DNA of 64,000 bases. Origin: Polaromonas sp. GTDB taxonomy: Bacteria; Pseudomonadota; Gammaproteobacteria; Burkholderiales; Burkholderiaceae_C. Numbering within the stretch: the stretch's first letter is position 1; each line of letters opens with the position of its first letter. The DNA lies in the NCBI RefSeq assembly GCF_012927455.1, contig NZ_JABBPE010000015.1, positions 1 through 64,000 on the forward strand. The letters are read 5' to 3'. Under the pieces are notes generated by a model. It saw only the letters and a list, made by a program, of their open reading frames with translations, ran no database searches and was not told the origin of the DNA. Shown piece by piece: positions 52,534 through 61,483 of this stretch. The translations under genes and the position numbers were made by a program.

Positions 52534-53154
52534 ATGTTGCTTGATGCTGATGACTGCCAACTGGTGCTGGTGGACTACCAGATTCGTTTGATGCCTGTCA
52601 TTTTCGAGAATGAACTTGTCATTGCCAATGCGCTGCGCCTGGCCCGCCTGGCGCGGGCGCTGCAGGTGCCGGTATGGGGCACCGCGCAAGCCCCTGACGC
52701 GCTCGGGCAGAACGTGCCCGAGTTGCAGGCGGCAGTCGACGCGGCTGGCGGCAAGACGCTGGCCAAGACGCATTTCAACGCGGCGGCCGACGGCCTGGGC
52801 GACTGGTTGCGCCCCCCTGTGCGCAAGCCCTCATCCGGCGGCAACGCGCGCAGCCTGCCCAAGCACCTGCAAAAAGCGCCAGAAGAAGAGCTGGGCCGAA
52901 GCACCATCGTGATAGCCGGTTGCGAAGCGCATGTCTGCCTGATGCAGACAGCGCTCGGCCTGCTTGAAGAAGAGTTTGAGGTGTGGGTAGTGACCGATGC
53001 CTGCAGTTCGCGCAGCGAGCGCAACCGCGATGCCGCCTTTGACCGGCTGGCCGGCAACGGCGCCGAACTGGTGACCACCGAGATGGTAGCGTTTGAGTGG
53101 CTGCGCACCTCCGAGCACCCGGCGTTCAAGGAAGTGCTGGGACTGGTGAAGTAG
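52534..53154 (+). CDS. isochorismatase-family cysteine hydrolase
   Basis: A 206-residue protein: catalytic Asp in QLVLVDYQIRLMP, Lys in TLAKTHFNA, and Cys in IVIAGCEAHVCLMQTALGLLE. It hydrolyses amides or ester-like bonds; the substrate is unknown. An insert (PPVRKPSSGGNARSLPKHLQ) lies between the second and third motifs. Monocistronic, ending before a dispersed element. Confidence 0.88.
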   Translation: MLLDADDCQLVLVDYQIRLMPVIFENELVIANALRLARLARALQVPVWGTAQAPDALGQNVPELQAAVDAAGGKTLAKTHFNAAADGLGDWLRPPVRKPSSGGNARSLPKHLQKAPEEELGRSTIVIAGCEAHVCLMQTALGLLEEEFEVWVVTDACSSRSERNRDAAFDRLAGNGAELVTTEMVAFEWLRTSEHPAFKEVLGLVK

Positions 53155-53177
53155 CGCGTTCCCCAGGATTTATCATT

Positions 53178-53231
53178 TAAAGTGGCTCTAGCCCATACAG
53201 GATGGACGCAAGACGCTTCTAAATTGATAGC
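53178..53231 (+). repeat. two-hairpin dispersed element, copy 14
   Basis: Both stems carry one mismatch (GCCC/GGAC; GCTTC/ATAGC). It follows the isochorismatase gene. Confidence 0.75.
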
Positions 53232-53424
53232 AATTCAGGTGGGCACGCAGGGCTATCGGATTTAAATTCAAGACGACAAAGCGCGAGGCATCGATTTCTC
53301 GCATAGTGATCCTTCGGTTGTCGGGCATGCTGGCTCCAGCAAAAAGCTGGCAGGGCCACCCGTATCGGTTGGGGAAGAATATGCGCAGCAGCACACGCTG
53401 CCGTTTTAATGTCATTCTGGCGTC

Positions 53425-53733
53425 GTGACCATCGACTCCGGCTTCGTGACCGGCCGTCCCGGTCAAGGCACACAAACGGTCACGATCGACCAGAATCAGC
53501 GGTCACGGCAAACCAGAGTCGCCGGCCACGATCGACTGGAATACCGACGTGGGACGTACACGTTCAACAAGCACGTCATCAAGCACCATTTCTGCCTGAC
53601 CTGTGGCGTTCATCCGCACGGCGAAGGCGTCGATGCAAAGGGCAATCGAACGGCTGCGATCAATATTCGCTGTCTCGAAAACCTTGATCTGGCATCCGAT
53701 CCGGTACAGAACTTTGGTGGCCGCTCAAAGTGA
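53425..53733 (+). pseudogene. truncated GFA (glutathione-dependent formaldehyde-activating-like) gene
   Basis: From about 53550 the frame reads YTFNKHVIKHHFCLTCGVHP, then NIRCLENLDL, the C-terminal half of a GFA/CENP-V-type zinc protein. The N-terminal half with its Cys pairs is absent. In its place are repeated CACGATCGACC-like stretches that do not look coding. It is probably a relic of recombination. Confidence 0.65.
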
Positions 53734-54324
53734 GTGCAGTGCCGCCAACCCGGGCTTGAAACAGAGCTTTGACCAGCGGTGCTTCGCTTGCTGGCTTAGC
53801 GCCGGTGATGCTTCGTTCCTGTTAGCGAAGTAGCGCACTTCAAGCGGCGATTGACTGGACACCGGAGTGTCACGAGGGTGGTCTACCATGGTGAGTCCGG
53901 TGGCGCCGGTATTTGCCAGCGCGGCGCTCAATCGCTTTGGCAGGCAGACTTCTTTGACTGCATGGAAAAGATGGTTGGAACTAAATCCTGAAATCGGCAG
54001 CGTCAGGGCGTCGCGTGATGCGTCCTGCGACTTTGGTGAACCCGAATCTTGGGACTATAAAGTGATGTCCCACAGCAAACAGGCTGGTGACCGCTATGGC
54101 TTTCTCCCTCTTGGGAATCTTCGCAGGCTGCACCTCGGTGCCGGCCACAATCGAAAGTGACCCATCACTTAATTTGTCGAACTGCAAGGCTGCACGTATC
54201 AGCAAGAGTTCCATATGCCGCTCCTGCCCACGCATACAAACACACCTGCAAGCAAAATCGATGGGTCATAGCATGCTCACGCTTAACCTGGCGTGGAATG
54301 TTGCAGTCACGGGCAGGTTCTTCC
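53734..54324. other. intergenic region, possibly with gene debris
   Basis: 591 bp between the GFA relic and the CPBP protease gene. Frames on both strands stay open for 70-97 codons but none matches a family I know. Imperfect inverted TTCGCT and AGCGAA motifs occur near 53785-53830. Confidence 0.35.
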
Positions 54325-55098
54325 ATGAGTAAAGCCTTCCCCCTCAAGTTCTTCATGCTGGTTTTCGCTCTTGCTGTTCCGTTTTGGCTGATCGGTGCAG
54401 TCACCGCACTGCAGCTGTTACCGGGTCTCTCGGTCAGTGCGCTCGGGGCGTTCTGTCCGCTGATGGCGGCTGTGATTCTTGTTTACAGAGAGGACAGGAT
54501 GCCAGGCGTGACGAAGCTGCTGAAGAGATCGTTCGACTACAAGCGAATCCGGGCAAAGGCTTGGTACGCACCCATCATTCTTCTCATGCCTGGCGTGATG
54601 GCCCTGGCGTATGGACTGATGCATTTGATGGGGTTCCCGCTTCCGACTCCGCAAGTGCCGGCTCTGACGGTCCTCGTCATGTTTCTAGCGTTCTTTGTCG
54701 GCGGTCTAGGTGAGGAACTGGGCTGGTCGGGATATGTCATTGACCCCATGCAAGCTCGTTGGAGCGCGCTTCAGGCCAGCCTTCTTGTCGGGTTGGTGTG
54801 GGCCGCCTGGCACATCATTCCGTACATGCAGGCGCACCGCTCGGTCGCATGGATCGGCGGGGCCATCCTCTTCACTGTGGCGACACGGGTCCTCATGGTT
54901 TGGCTCTACAACAACACGGGCGCAAGCGTATTTGGCGCAGCCTTGTTTCACGCCATGCTAAACGTCAGCTGGTTCGTGTTCCCGGTCTACGGCTCATACC
55001 TCGATCCGCGTATCAGCGCACTGGTCGCCGTCTTCTTGGCTGCAATCGTCACAGTCGTATGGGGGCCACGAACGCTAGCTCGGTACAAAAATGTTTGA
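54325..55098 (+). CDS. CPBP family intramembrane metalloprotease
   Basis: A 257-residue membrane protein with about eight helices. The three CPBP motifs are present: GGLGEELGWSGYV (Glu-Glu), LVWAAWHIIPY (His) and FHAMLNVSW (His/Asn). Such proteases (ABI/CAAX type) cleave within the membrane; some give bacteriocin immunity. The start at 54325 begins the first helix. Isolated gene in a gene-poor stretch. Confidence 0.85.
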   Translation: MSKAFPLKFFMLVFALAVPFWLIGAVTALQLLPGLSVSALGAFCPLMAAVILVYREDRMPGVTKLLKRSFDYKRIRAKAWYAPIILLMPGVMALAYGLMHLMGFPLPTPQVPALTVLVMFLAFFVGGLGEELGWSGYVIDPMQARWSALQASLLVGLVWAAWHIIPYMQAHRSVAWIGGAILFTVATRVLMVWLYNNTGASVFGAALFHAMLNVSWFVFPVYGSYLDPRISALVAVFLAAIVTVVWGPRTLARYKNV

Positions 55099-55435
55099 CT
55101 GGGTCGACCGTGCTGCAGCAGCTTCTCTGATGTGCACCGAAACGGAAAACGGACGGCACCTCAACAAACAGCTTGTTGCATTGCATCGCAGTGCGGTTCG
55201 CTTGGCGGGCTCTATGGACTGCTCGGGAAATCACCGATTTTCCAAAATAAATTGGCTGTAGACCAATATCTACAGGCGCAAGCAGCTATTTATTTGATAG
55301 CGCTCAAGGGCGCCTCGTCGTCACTTGCGGTGCCGTCAGCTTGCCGCAAGTCCTCTATCCATAATTAGCAATTCAGCTTTCTGGCGATAGCCTTCACCGT
55401 TCGTCTGTTTTTCCATCCTTCAAGGAGACATCACC
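55099..55435. other. intergenic region upstream of acuI
   Basis: 337 bp with a dispersed element (55249-55301). The promoter of the acuI-prpE pair should lie in the last 130 bp; none is called. Confidence 0.4.
55249..55301 (+). repeat. two-hairpin dispersed element, copy 15
   Basis: First stem damaged (GACC against AGGC), second stem GCTAT/ATAGC perfect. Confidence 0.8.
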
Positions 55436-56413
55436 TTGTTCAAAGCCCTTCAACTCAGCAAATCCGATGCCGGTTTTTCAGCCGCCATCACCGACACCGA
55501 AGAGTCCCAGTTGCCCGCTGGCGACGTGCTGGTCCAGGTGGACTATTCAAGCTTGAACTACAAGGACGGCCTGGCCATCAGCAACAGCGGCCCGGTGGTG
55601 CGCAGCTGGCCCATGGTGGCGGGCATTGATGGCGCGGGCACGGTGCTGGAATCCAGCCACGCAGCCTGGAAGGCCGGTGACAAGTTTGTGCACAACGGCT
55701 GGGGCCTGGGCGAAACGCGCTGGGGCCTGATGGCTGAGCGGGCCCGCCTGCAAGGCGACTGGCTGGTGCAGTTGCCGGCTGCCTTCAACACGCGGCAGGC
55801 CATGGCAATTGGCACGGCGGGCTACACCGCCATGCTGTGCGTGCTGGCGCTGGAGCAGCATGGCTGCAAGCCTGGCGATGGTGAAGTGCTGGTCACCGGC
55901 GCGACCGGCGGCGTCGGCAGCGTGGCGGTAGCCGTGCTGGGCCAACTCGGCTACAGCGTGGTAGCAGCTACCGGCAAGTCCAGCGAAGAAAGCTATTTGA
56001 AGCAACTGGGCGCCAGCCGCGTGATGGACCGGGCCGAGCTGTCGGCGCCGGGCAAACCGCTGCAAAAAGAACGCTGGGCCGCGGTAATTGACGCCGTGGG
56101 CTCGCACACGCTGGCCAACGCCTGCGCGCAGACCCGTTACGGCGGTGTGGTGGCGGCCTGTGGGCTGGCGCAGGGCGCCGATTTTCCGACTACCGTGATG
56201 CCTTTCATTCTGCGCGGCATCACGCTGGCCGGTATCGACAGCGTGATGGCGCCACTGGCGCGCCGGCAGCTGGCCTGGGGGCGTCTGGCCAAAGACCTGG
56301 ATCCGGCAAAACTTGAAGCCATGGTGGAAGAAGTGCCCTTGAGCCGCGTGGCTGAAAAAGCCGCTGAGTTGATGGCCGGCAAGGTCCGTGGCCGTGTGGT
56401 GATCAAAATCTGA
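55436..56413 (+). CDS. acuI: NADPH-dependent acrylyl-CoA reductase-like oxidoreductase
   Basis: A 325-residue medium-chain reductase of the YhdH/AcuI type: VDYSSLNYKDGLAISNSGPV, WPMVAGIDGAGTV, IGTAGYTAML, VTGATGGVGSVAVAVLGQLGY (NADPH site) and RGITLAGIDSVMAP. It converts acryloyl-CoA to propionyl-CoA in acrylate and 3-hydroxypropionate/DMSP catabolism. The TTG start follows AAGGAG. It is 34 bp ahead of prpE, which fits propionyl-CoA metabolism. Confidence 0.87.
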   Translation: MFKALQLSKSDAGFSAAITDTEESQLPAGDVLVQVDYSSLNYKDGLAISNSGPVVRSWPMVAGIDGAGTVLESSHAAWKAGDKFVHNGWGLGETRWGLMAERARLQGDWLVQLPAAFNTRQAMAIGTAGYTAMLCVLALEQHGCKPGDGEVLVTGATGGVGSVAVAVLGQLGYSVVAATGKSSEESYLKQLGASRVMDRAELSAPGKPLQKERWAAVIDAVGSHTLANACAQTRYGGVVAACGLAQGADFPTTVMPFILRGITLAGIDSVMAPLARRQLAWGRLAKDLDPAKLEAMVEEVPLSRVAEKAAELMAGKVRGRVVIKI

Positions 56414-56447
56414 AACATTCAACATTGAAATAGTTTGGAGACAACGC

Positions 56448-58361
56448 ATGACAAGCTACGCCGATTTCTACCGCCAGTCCATAGACCAGCCCGACGCTTT
56501 TTGGGCCGAACAGGGCCAGTTGATCGACTGGCACAAGCCTTTTGATCGCGTCTGCAACTACGACAATCCGCCTTTTGTTCACTGGTTTCAAGGCGGCCTG
56601 ACCAACCTGTGCCACAACGCAGTGGACCGGCACCTCAAAGACCGCGCTGACCAGGCCGCCTTGATTGCCGTTTCAAGCGAAACCGGCCTGGAGAAAACCT
56701 ACAGCTTTAAGGACCTGCATGACGAAGTGCAGCGCATGGCAGCCAGTCTGCAAGCGCTCGGTGTGCAAAAGGGCGACCGCGTGTTGATCTACATGCCGAT
56801 GATTGCCGAGGCCGCTTTTGCCATGCTGGCCTGCGCCCGCATTGGGGCGATTCACTGTGTGGTGTTTGGCGGATTTGCCAGTGGCTCGCTGGCCTCGCGC
56901 ATTGAAGACGCGACGCCCAAAGTCATTGTCAGTGCCGATGCCGGCTCGCGCGGTGGCAAGGCGCTGCCCTACAAGCCGCTGCTCGACGAAGCCATCCGCT
57001 TGTCCAGCCACAAACCCAACGCCGTGCTGCTGGCCGACCGCAGCCTGGCGCCCATGGACCTGGTGGCCGGTCGCGACCATCTGTGGAACGAGCTGCGCAA
57101 AACGCATCGCGATGCCCAAGTGCCGTGCGAATGGCTGGATGCAACGGCCATCAGCTACACCATCTACACCAGCGGCACCACTGGCAAGCCCAAGGGCGTG
57201 CAGCGCGACACCGGCGGCTACACCGTGGCGCTGGCCGCCAGCATGAGGCACATCTTTGACGGCCGTGCCGGCGAAACCTTCTTTTCGACCAGCGACATCG
57301 GCTGGGTCGTGGGCCACAGCTACATCGTCTACGGGCCGTTGATTGCCGGTATGGCGACCATCCTGTATGAAGGCCTGCCGACGCAGGGTATGGACAAAAA
57401 ACCCAATGGCGGCATCTGGTGGGAGTTGGTCGAAAAATACAAAGTGACGGTGATGTTCAGCGCGCCCACGGCGGTGCGCGTGCTGAAAAAGCAAGACCCG
57501 GCGCTGCTGAAAAAATACGATCTGTCCAGTCTGCGCGCGCTCTTTCTTGCGGGCGAGCCGCTGGACGAACCGACGGCGCGCTGGATCAGCGAAGGCCTGA
57601 ATGTGCCCATCATCGACAACTACTGGCAAACCGAAAGCGGCTGGCCAATCTTGACGATTGCCAACGGCGTGGAGCAAAAGCCCAGCAAGTTCGGCAGCCC
57701 CGGCGTTCCGATGTATGGCTACAACGTCAAGCTGCTGCATGAAGCCACCGGCGAGGAACTGACCGCGCCCGGAGAAAAAGGCGTGGTCGTGATTGAAGGC
57801 CCGACGCCCCCAGGCTTCATGCAAACCATCTGGCAAGACGACTCGCGCTTCGTCCAGACCTACTGGAAGACCGTGCCGGGCAAGACGGTCTACAACACCT
57901 TTGACTGGGGCATTCGCGACGCGGACGGCTACTATTTCATCTTGGGCCGCACCGACGACGTGATCAACGTGGCCGGTCACCGCTTGGGCACGCGTGAAAT
58001 TGAAGAAAGCATTTCGGGCCATCTGCAGGTGGCCGAGGTGGCAGTGGTCGGCGTGGCCGACGCGCTGAAAGGGCAGGTCGCCATGGCCTTTGTCGTGCTC
58101 AGGGATGCGGCTCTGCTGGACGACAGCGCCGCCGCGATCAAACTGGAGGCGGAGATCATGAAGCGCGTGGACGGTGACCTGGGCGCGTTGGCCCGGCCGG
58201 CCAGGGTGCGCTTTGTGTCGGCCTTGCCCAAGACGCGCAGCGGCAAACTGCTGCGCCGCGCGATTCAGGCGGTGTGCGAAGGCCGCGATGCCGGCGACCT
58301 GACGACCATGGACGACCCCGCTGTGCTGCAGCAAATCAAAGACAAAGTGGCGGCCGCCTGA
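56448..58361 (+). CDS. prpE: propionyl-CoA synthetase
   Basis: A 637-residue AMP-forming acyl-CoA synthetase. N-terminus SYADFYRQSIDQPDAFWAEQ, P-loop-like TIYTSGTTGKPKGVQRDTGG, NYWQTESGWPI, GRTDDVINVAGHRLGTREIEE and the catalytic Lys in LPKTRSGKLLRR. The TGGY pattern after the first motif is PrpE-like. It activates propionate or acrylate to CoA esters. It follows acuI in one operon. Confidence 0.92.
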   Translation: MTSYADFYRQSIDQPDAFWAEQGQLIDWHKPFDRVCNYDNPPFVHWFQGGLTNLCHNAVDRHLKDRADQAALIAVSSETGLEKTYSFKDLHDEVQRMAASLQALGVQKGDRVLIYMPMIAEAAFAMLACARIGAIHCVVFGGFASGSLASRIEDATPKVIVSADAGSRGGKALPYKPLLDEAIRLSSHKPNAVLLADRSLAPMDLVAGRDHLWNELRKTHRDAQVPCEWLDATAISYTIYTSGTTGKPKGVQRDTGGYTVALAASMRHIFDGRAGETFFSTSDIGWVVGHSYIVYGPLIAGMATILYEGLPTQGMDKKPNGGIWWELVEKYKVTVMFSAPTAVRVLKKQDPALLKKYDLSSLRALFLAGEPLDEPTARWISEGLNVPIIDNYWQTESGWPILTIANGVEQKPSKFGSPGVPMYGYNVKLLHEATGEELTAPGEKGVVVIEGPTPPGFMQTIWQDDSRFVQTYWKTVPGKTVYNTFDWGIRDADGYYFILGRTDDVINVAGHRLGTREIEESISGHLQVAEVAVVGVADALKGQVAMAFVVLRDAALLDDSAAAIKLEAEIMKRVDGDLGALARPARVRFVSALPKTRSGKLLRRAIQAVCEGRDAGDLTTMDDPAVLQQIKDKVAAA

Positions 58362-58380
58362 CGCTGCGCGGCCCGCTTAC

Positions 58381-58399
58381 AACACCCATCCTGGGTGTT
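58381..58399 (+). terminator. hairpin after prpE
   Basis: AACACCCA and TGGGTGTT form an 8-bp stem with a 3-nt loop, 19 bp after the prpE stop. No T-run follows; instead a dispersed element begins at once. Confidence 0.5.
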
Positions 58400-58452
58400 A
58401 AAGTGCCTGCAGCCCATGTTTTACGGGCGTGGTGTGCTATATAAAAAATAGC
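58399..58452 (+). repeat. two-hairpin dispersed element, copy 16
   Basis: Both stems perfect; the linker is divergent (GTGGTGT). It sits between prpE and the broken soxD, where soxC would be expected. Confidence 0.82.
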
Positions 58453-58587
58453 ATGCCGGCACCCCCGCAGTAGCTGCATAGCGGCGCCGGGAATTGGCCG
58501 GAAGGGCCGATTGCCCGGCGCTCATGGTTGGGACGCCATTCCTTTCCTTCTTCTCTTTTTCAAGGCCTGCTTAGTTCCCCGGGCTAG

Positions 58588-59589
58588 GCGCGCGTTGAGC
58601 CGAATGAATCGCGTGAGTCGCAGACCCCGCTGGCGGACATTGGGCGAACCGCCAGCGCCGCAGAAATCAGCGCCTGAGATATCGATGTGCGGCCCGACTT
58701 CAAGGGGCTGCCGGCCGGGCAGGGCTCGGTGCATCAGGGCGAGCTGTTATGGGAAGCGCGCTGCGCCTCCTGCCATGGCACATTTGCCGAAGCGTCCCAT
58801 GTGTTCACGCCGATAGCCGGCGGCGTGGCGGCCCAGGACCTGAAAACCGGCCGGGTGGCCAGCCTGCTGCCGGGCGCCAACCAACCCAACCGCACCACCT
58901 TGATGAAGCTGTCCACGCTGTCTACGCTGTGGGATTACATCAACCGGGCCATGCCCTTGAACGCGCCCAAAACCTTGACGGCCGACGAGGTCTACGCCGC
59001 TACTGCCTACATCCTGTATCTGGGCTGCCCCGCAAAGCCCGACGTCCAGGGATCGGCTTGCATGCGTAACTGCAAGACTGAAGTCGTCATTACGAGCGTT
59101 TTGCCCGAGCATGCGCGCAACGCCCATGGCTACTTGGCGGACCAGTCGCGCCTGGTGGGTGCCAGCCGCGGGGCCGATACCCGTCAACTTTCAATCGCTG
59201 CAAACGCACAGCCAAATACGGCTGCAGCCCAGACGCAGCGGGCGCAAGCTGCTCCTGAAAAAGGAGCGCCTGCGGGCCTGTTAGCGGGTGCCGGGGTGGC
59301 TGCTGCGGCGCAGGCGCCGCGTGTGGCTATAGAGCCGCCGCCGCAAAGCGGGGCGTGTGCAGCTTGCCACAGCATGGATATCAAACTGCTGGGGCCGTCC
59401 TTCAAGGACATCGCCAGCAAATACAAGGACCGCCCCGACGCTGTAAATTACCTCTCGGGCAAAATTAGAGCCGGCGGACAGGGTGTCTGGGGCGCAATGG
59501 CGATGCCGGCGCAGGCCCTGAGCGAGGAGCAATCGCTGCAACTGGCCGCGTGGCTGATGCAGTCGCCGTTGGCTGCAGGGGATAGGTAG
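58588..59589 (+). pseudogene. soxD: soxD remnant (sulfite dehydrogenase cytochrome subunit), 5' end lost
   Basis: SoxD-type sequence with two heme sites: CASCHGTFAEASHVFTPIAGG and SGACAACHSMDIKLLGPSF. In frame upstream the homology continues as IGRTASAAEISA, then a TGA at 58675-58677 where the family has Trp, then DIDVRPDFKGLP. A TAG at 58585-58587 closes the frame before any signal peptide. An internal start (GTG 58687) would give a protein that cannot be exported, so the hemes could not attach. The partner soxC is absent upstream. A dispersed element lies in the linker. Confidence 0.85.
59212..59267 (+). repeat. two-hairpin dispersed element, copy 17, inside soxD coding frame
   Basis: First stem GCCC-9 nt-GGGC intact. 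Second stem reads GCTCC-7 nt-GGAGC instead of GCTAT/ATAGC, with paired changes that keep it folded. It encodes NTAAAQTQRAQAAPEKGA in the linker between the two cytochrome domains. Confidence 0.8.
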
Positions 59590-59692
59590 ACCGAGTTGAA
59601 ATTACCGTGTGGAGACAGGCTTTGGAGAGGAAAATTTGCGCAGGTTTGAGTTTCTCGTCCCCAAGTATTCATTTAGTCGTGTCAAGTTTCAA

Positions 59693-59708
59693 GACTGTAA
59701 AGACAGTC
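59693..59708. promoter_or_regulatory. inverted repeat upstream of soxY
   Basis: GACTGT-AAAG-ACAGTC, 27 bp before the soxY start codon. It could be an operator or an mRNA hairpin in the leader. No regulator gene is present in the window to pair it with. Confidence 0.45.
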
Positions 59709-59734
59709 AAGTCATATAAAAAAGGAGTTCAACC

Positions 59735-60202
59735 ATGGAACGTCGTAAATTTTTGGCCAGCAGCTCAGGCGCTGGCGCGCTGGCATTGGCTGGCGCTTCG
59801 GGCTTGACGCCAGCCTATGCGCAAAACGCGCCGGGCTGGAATAAGGTAGCTTTTGAAGGCAAATCGCTGGCCGAGGTTGCCAAGGCCCTGGGCGCCAGCG
59901 CCGCGCCGGTAGAAAGCAAGGAGTTGCTGTTGCAAGCGCCCGAGATTGCCGAAAACGGCAGTGTGGTGCGCGTCGCCGCGCAAAGCAGCCTGCCAGGTAC
60001 CGTGCAGATTGCCTTCATCGTCGAGAAGAACCCGAACGCCCTGGCTGCGCTGTTTGAGGTGCCTGCCGGTACCGACGCCAATGTCTCGACCAACATCAAG
60101 ATGGGCCAGTCGTCCAATGTGTATGCGCTGGCCAAAGTGGGCGACAAGTATTTTTACGCTGTCAAGGAAGTCAAGGTCACGCTGGGCGGTTGCGGCGGGT
60201 AA
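59735..60202 (+). CDS. soxY: thiosulfate oxidation carrier protein SoxY
   Basis: A 155-residue periplasmic protein with a twin-arginine signal (MERRKFLASSSGAG). The mature part has the SoxY immunoglobulin-like fold and ends in the carrier motif VTLGGCGG; the Cys carries the sulfur intermediates during thiosulfate oxidation. Strong AAAGGAG site. First intact gene of soxYZAXB. Confidence 0.95.
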   Translation: MERRKFLASSSGAGALALAGASGLTPAYAQNAPGWNKVAFEGKSLAEVAKALGASAAPVESKELLLQAPEIAENGSVVRVAAQSSLPGTVQIAFIVEKNPNALAALFEVPAGTDANVSTNIKMGQSSNVYALAKVGDKYFYAVKEVKVTLGGCGG

Positions 60203-60264
60203 CTCAGTTAAGGCGCGCAGCAGCCCTGTTTAACCTACATAACATTCGAAGTCAGGAGAAAAAA

Positions 60265-60576
60265 ATGTCAGATCCCATGCGAATTCGGGCCCAGGCCCTG
60301 GCCGATAAGACCATGGTGCGCGTGCTGGTCAGCCACGAGATGGAAAGCGGTCAACGCAAGGACGCCGCAGGCAAAATCGTGCCGGCCTGGTTTATCCAGA
60401 TGATCAGCGCCAGCTGGAATGGCAAAACTGTCATGAGTGCCCAATGGGGTACGGCGGTCTCCAAAAATCCCTTCGTACAGTTCAGCTTCAAGGGCGGCAA
60501 GGCCGGCGACAAGATCGCCGTGAGCTGGACCGACAACCGCGGTGAGCAGCGCACCGACGAAGCCGTCATTACTTGA
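60265..60576 (+). CDS. soxZ: thiosulfate oxidation carrier complex protein SoxZ
   Basis: A 103-residue protein without its own signal peptide: MRIRAQALADKTMVRVLVSHEM, MISASWNGKTVMSAQWG, NPFVQFSFKGGKAGDKI and a final VSWTDNRGEQRTDEAVI. It pairs with SoxY and probably travels with it through the Tat route. Starts at 60265 after AGGAG. Confidence 0.95.
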   Translation: MSDPMRIRAQALADKTMVRVLVSHEMESGQRKDAAGKIVPAWFIQMISASWNGKTVMSAQWGTAVSKNPFVQFSFKGGKAGDKIAVSWTDNRGEQRTDEAVIT

Positions 60577-60639
60577 GCCTTCTATCAACTTGCCCCAAGC
60601 TGCAGCAGGCGCGCGATGCAAAAAGGAAGTGAGAAAACC

Positions 60640-61458
60640 ATGATGAAATTCAGCCTTTTCGGGCCTCTAACGGTGCTGGGGCTGGCGACGTTGGGCTTTG
60701 CACCCCTGCCTGCGGCTGCGCAGAAAAGCACGGCGGAAGGCATTGCCGAATATCGTGCCATGCTGGCTGACGGCAATCCGGCTGAGTTGTTTGAGGGCCG
60801 GGGCGAGGTGCTCTGGAAGCAGCCACGCGGTCCCAAAAAGGCATCGCTGGAAAAATGCGACCTGGGCCAGGGGGCTGGCGTGGTGAAGGGCGCTTTTGTC
60901 GAATTGCCGCGTTTTTTTGCTGACACGCAGCGCGTGCAGGACCTGGAGTCGCGCCTGCTCAGTTGCATGGAGCAGTTGCAGGGCTTTAGCGCCGCCGAGA
61001 TTGCCAAAACCCCGTTCGGTGCCGGCGAGCAAAAGACCATGGAATCGCTGGTGGCCTATATTTCCGGCGAGTCGCGCGGTCTGCAATTCAATCTGCCGCA
61101 AAGCCACGTCAAGGAAAAGCTGATGTACGAAGTCGGCAAGAAGGTGTTTTACCTGCGCGGCGGCCCCTACGATTTTTCATGCGCTTCCTGCCATGGCGAA
61201 GACAACAAGCGCGTGCGGCTGCAAGACCTGCCCAATCTGACGCGTCAGCCAGGCGCCAGCATCGGGTTTGGTGCCTGGCCAGCTTATCGGGTCTCCAGTG
61301 GCGAGCTGTGGAGCATGCAGCGCCGCCTCAACGATTGTTACCGGCAACAGCGTTTTCCGTTTCCGGGCTATGCCTCCGACGCAACCATCGCCCTGGGCGT
61401 GTACATGGGCGTGAACAGCGAGGGCGGGGCGGCTACGGCGCCTGCCTTGAAACGCTAA
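60640..61458 (+). CDS. soxA: sulfur oxidation c-type cytochrome SoxA
   Basis: A 272-residue protein with signal peptide (ending PLPAAAQ). One heme site CASCHG and the distal Cys ligand region LNDCYRQQRFPFPGY, which becomes the persulfide Cys in SoxAX. The first-heme position of diheme SoxA is not a CxxCH here (SLEKCDLGQ and LLSCMEQLQG likely form a disulfide), so this is the monoheme type. With SoxX it joins thiosulfate to SoxY. Confidence 0.94.
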   Translation: MMKFSLFGPLTVLGLATLGFAPLPAAAQKSTAEGIAEYRAMLADGNPAELFEGRGEVLWKQPRGPKKASLEKCDLGQGAGVVKGAFVELPRFFADTQRVQDLESRLLSCMEQLQGFSAAEIAKTPFGAGEQKTMESLVAYISGESRGLQFNLPQSHVKEKLMYEVGKKVFYLRGGPYDFSCASCHGEDNKRVRLQDLPNLTRQPGASIGFGAWPAYRVSSGELWSMQRRLNDCYRQQRFPFPGYASDATIALGVYMGVNSEGGAATAPALKR

Positions 61459-61483
61459 GACGTCCCCGGCAAGAAGGATTGAC

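Noticed and set aside
58675-58677. TGA in soxD read as selenocysteine or suppressed
   Set aside because: The family residue is Trp, no SECIS-like hairpin follows, and a second stop (TAG at 58585) closes the same frame upstream.
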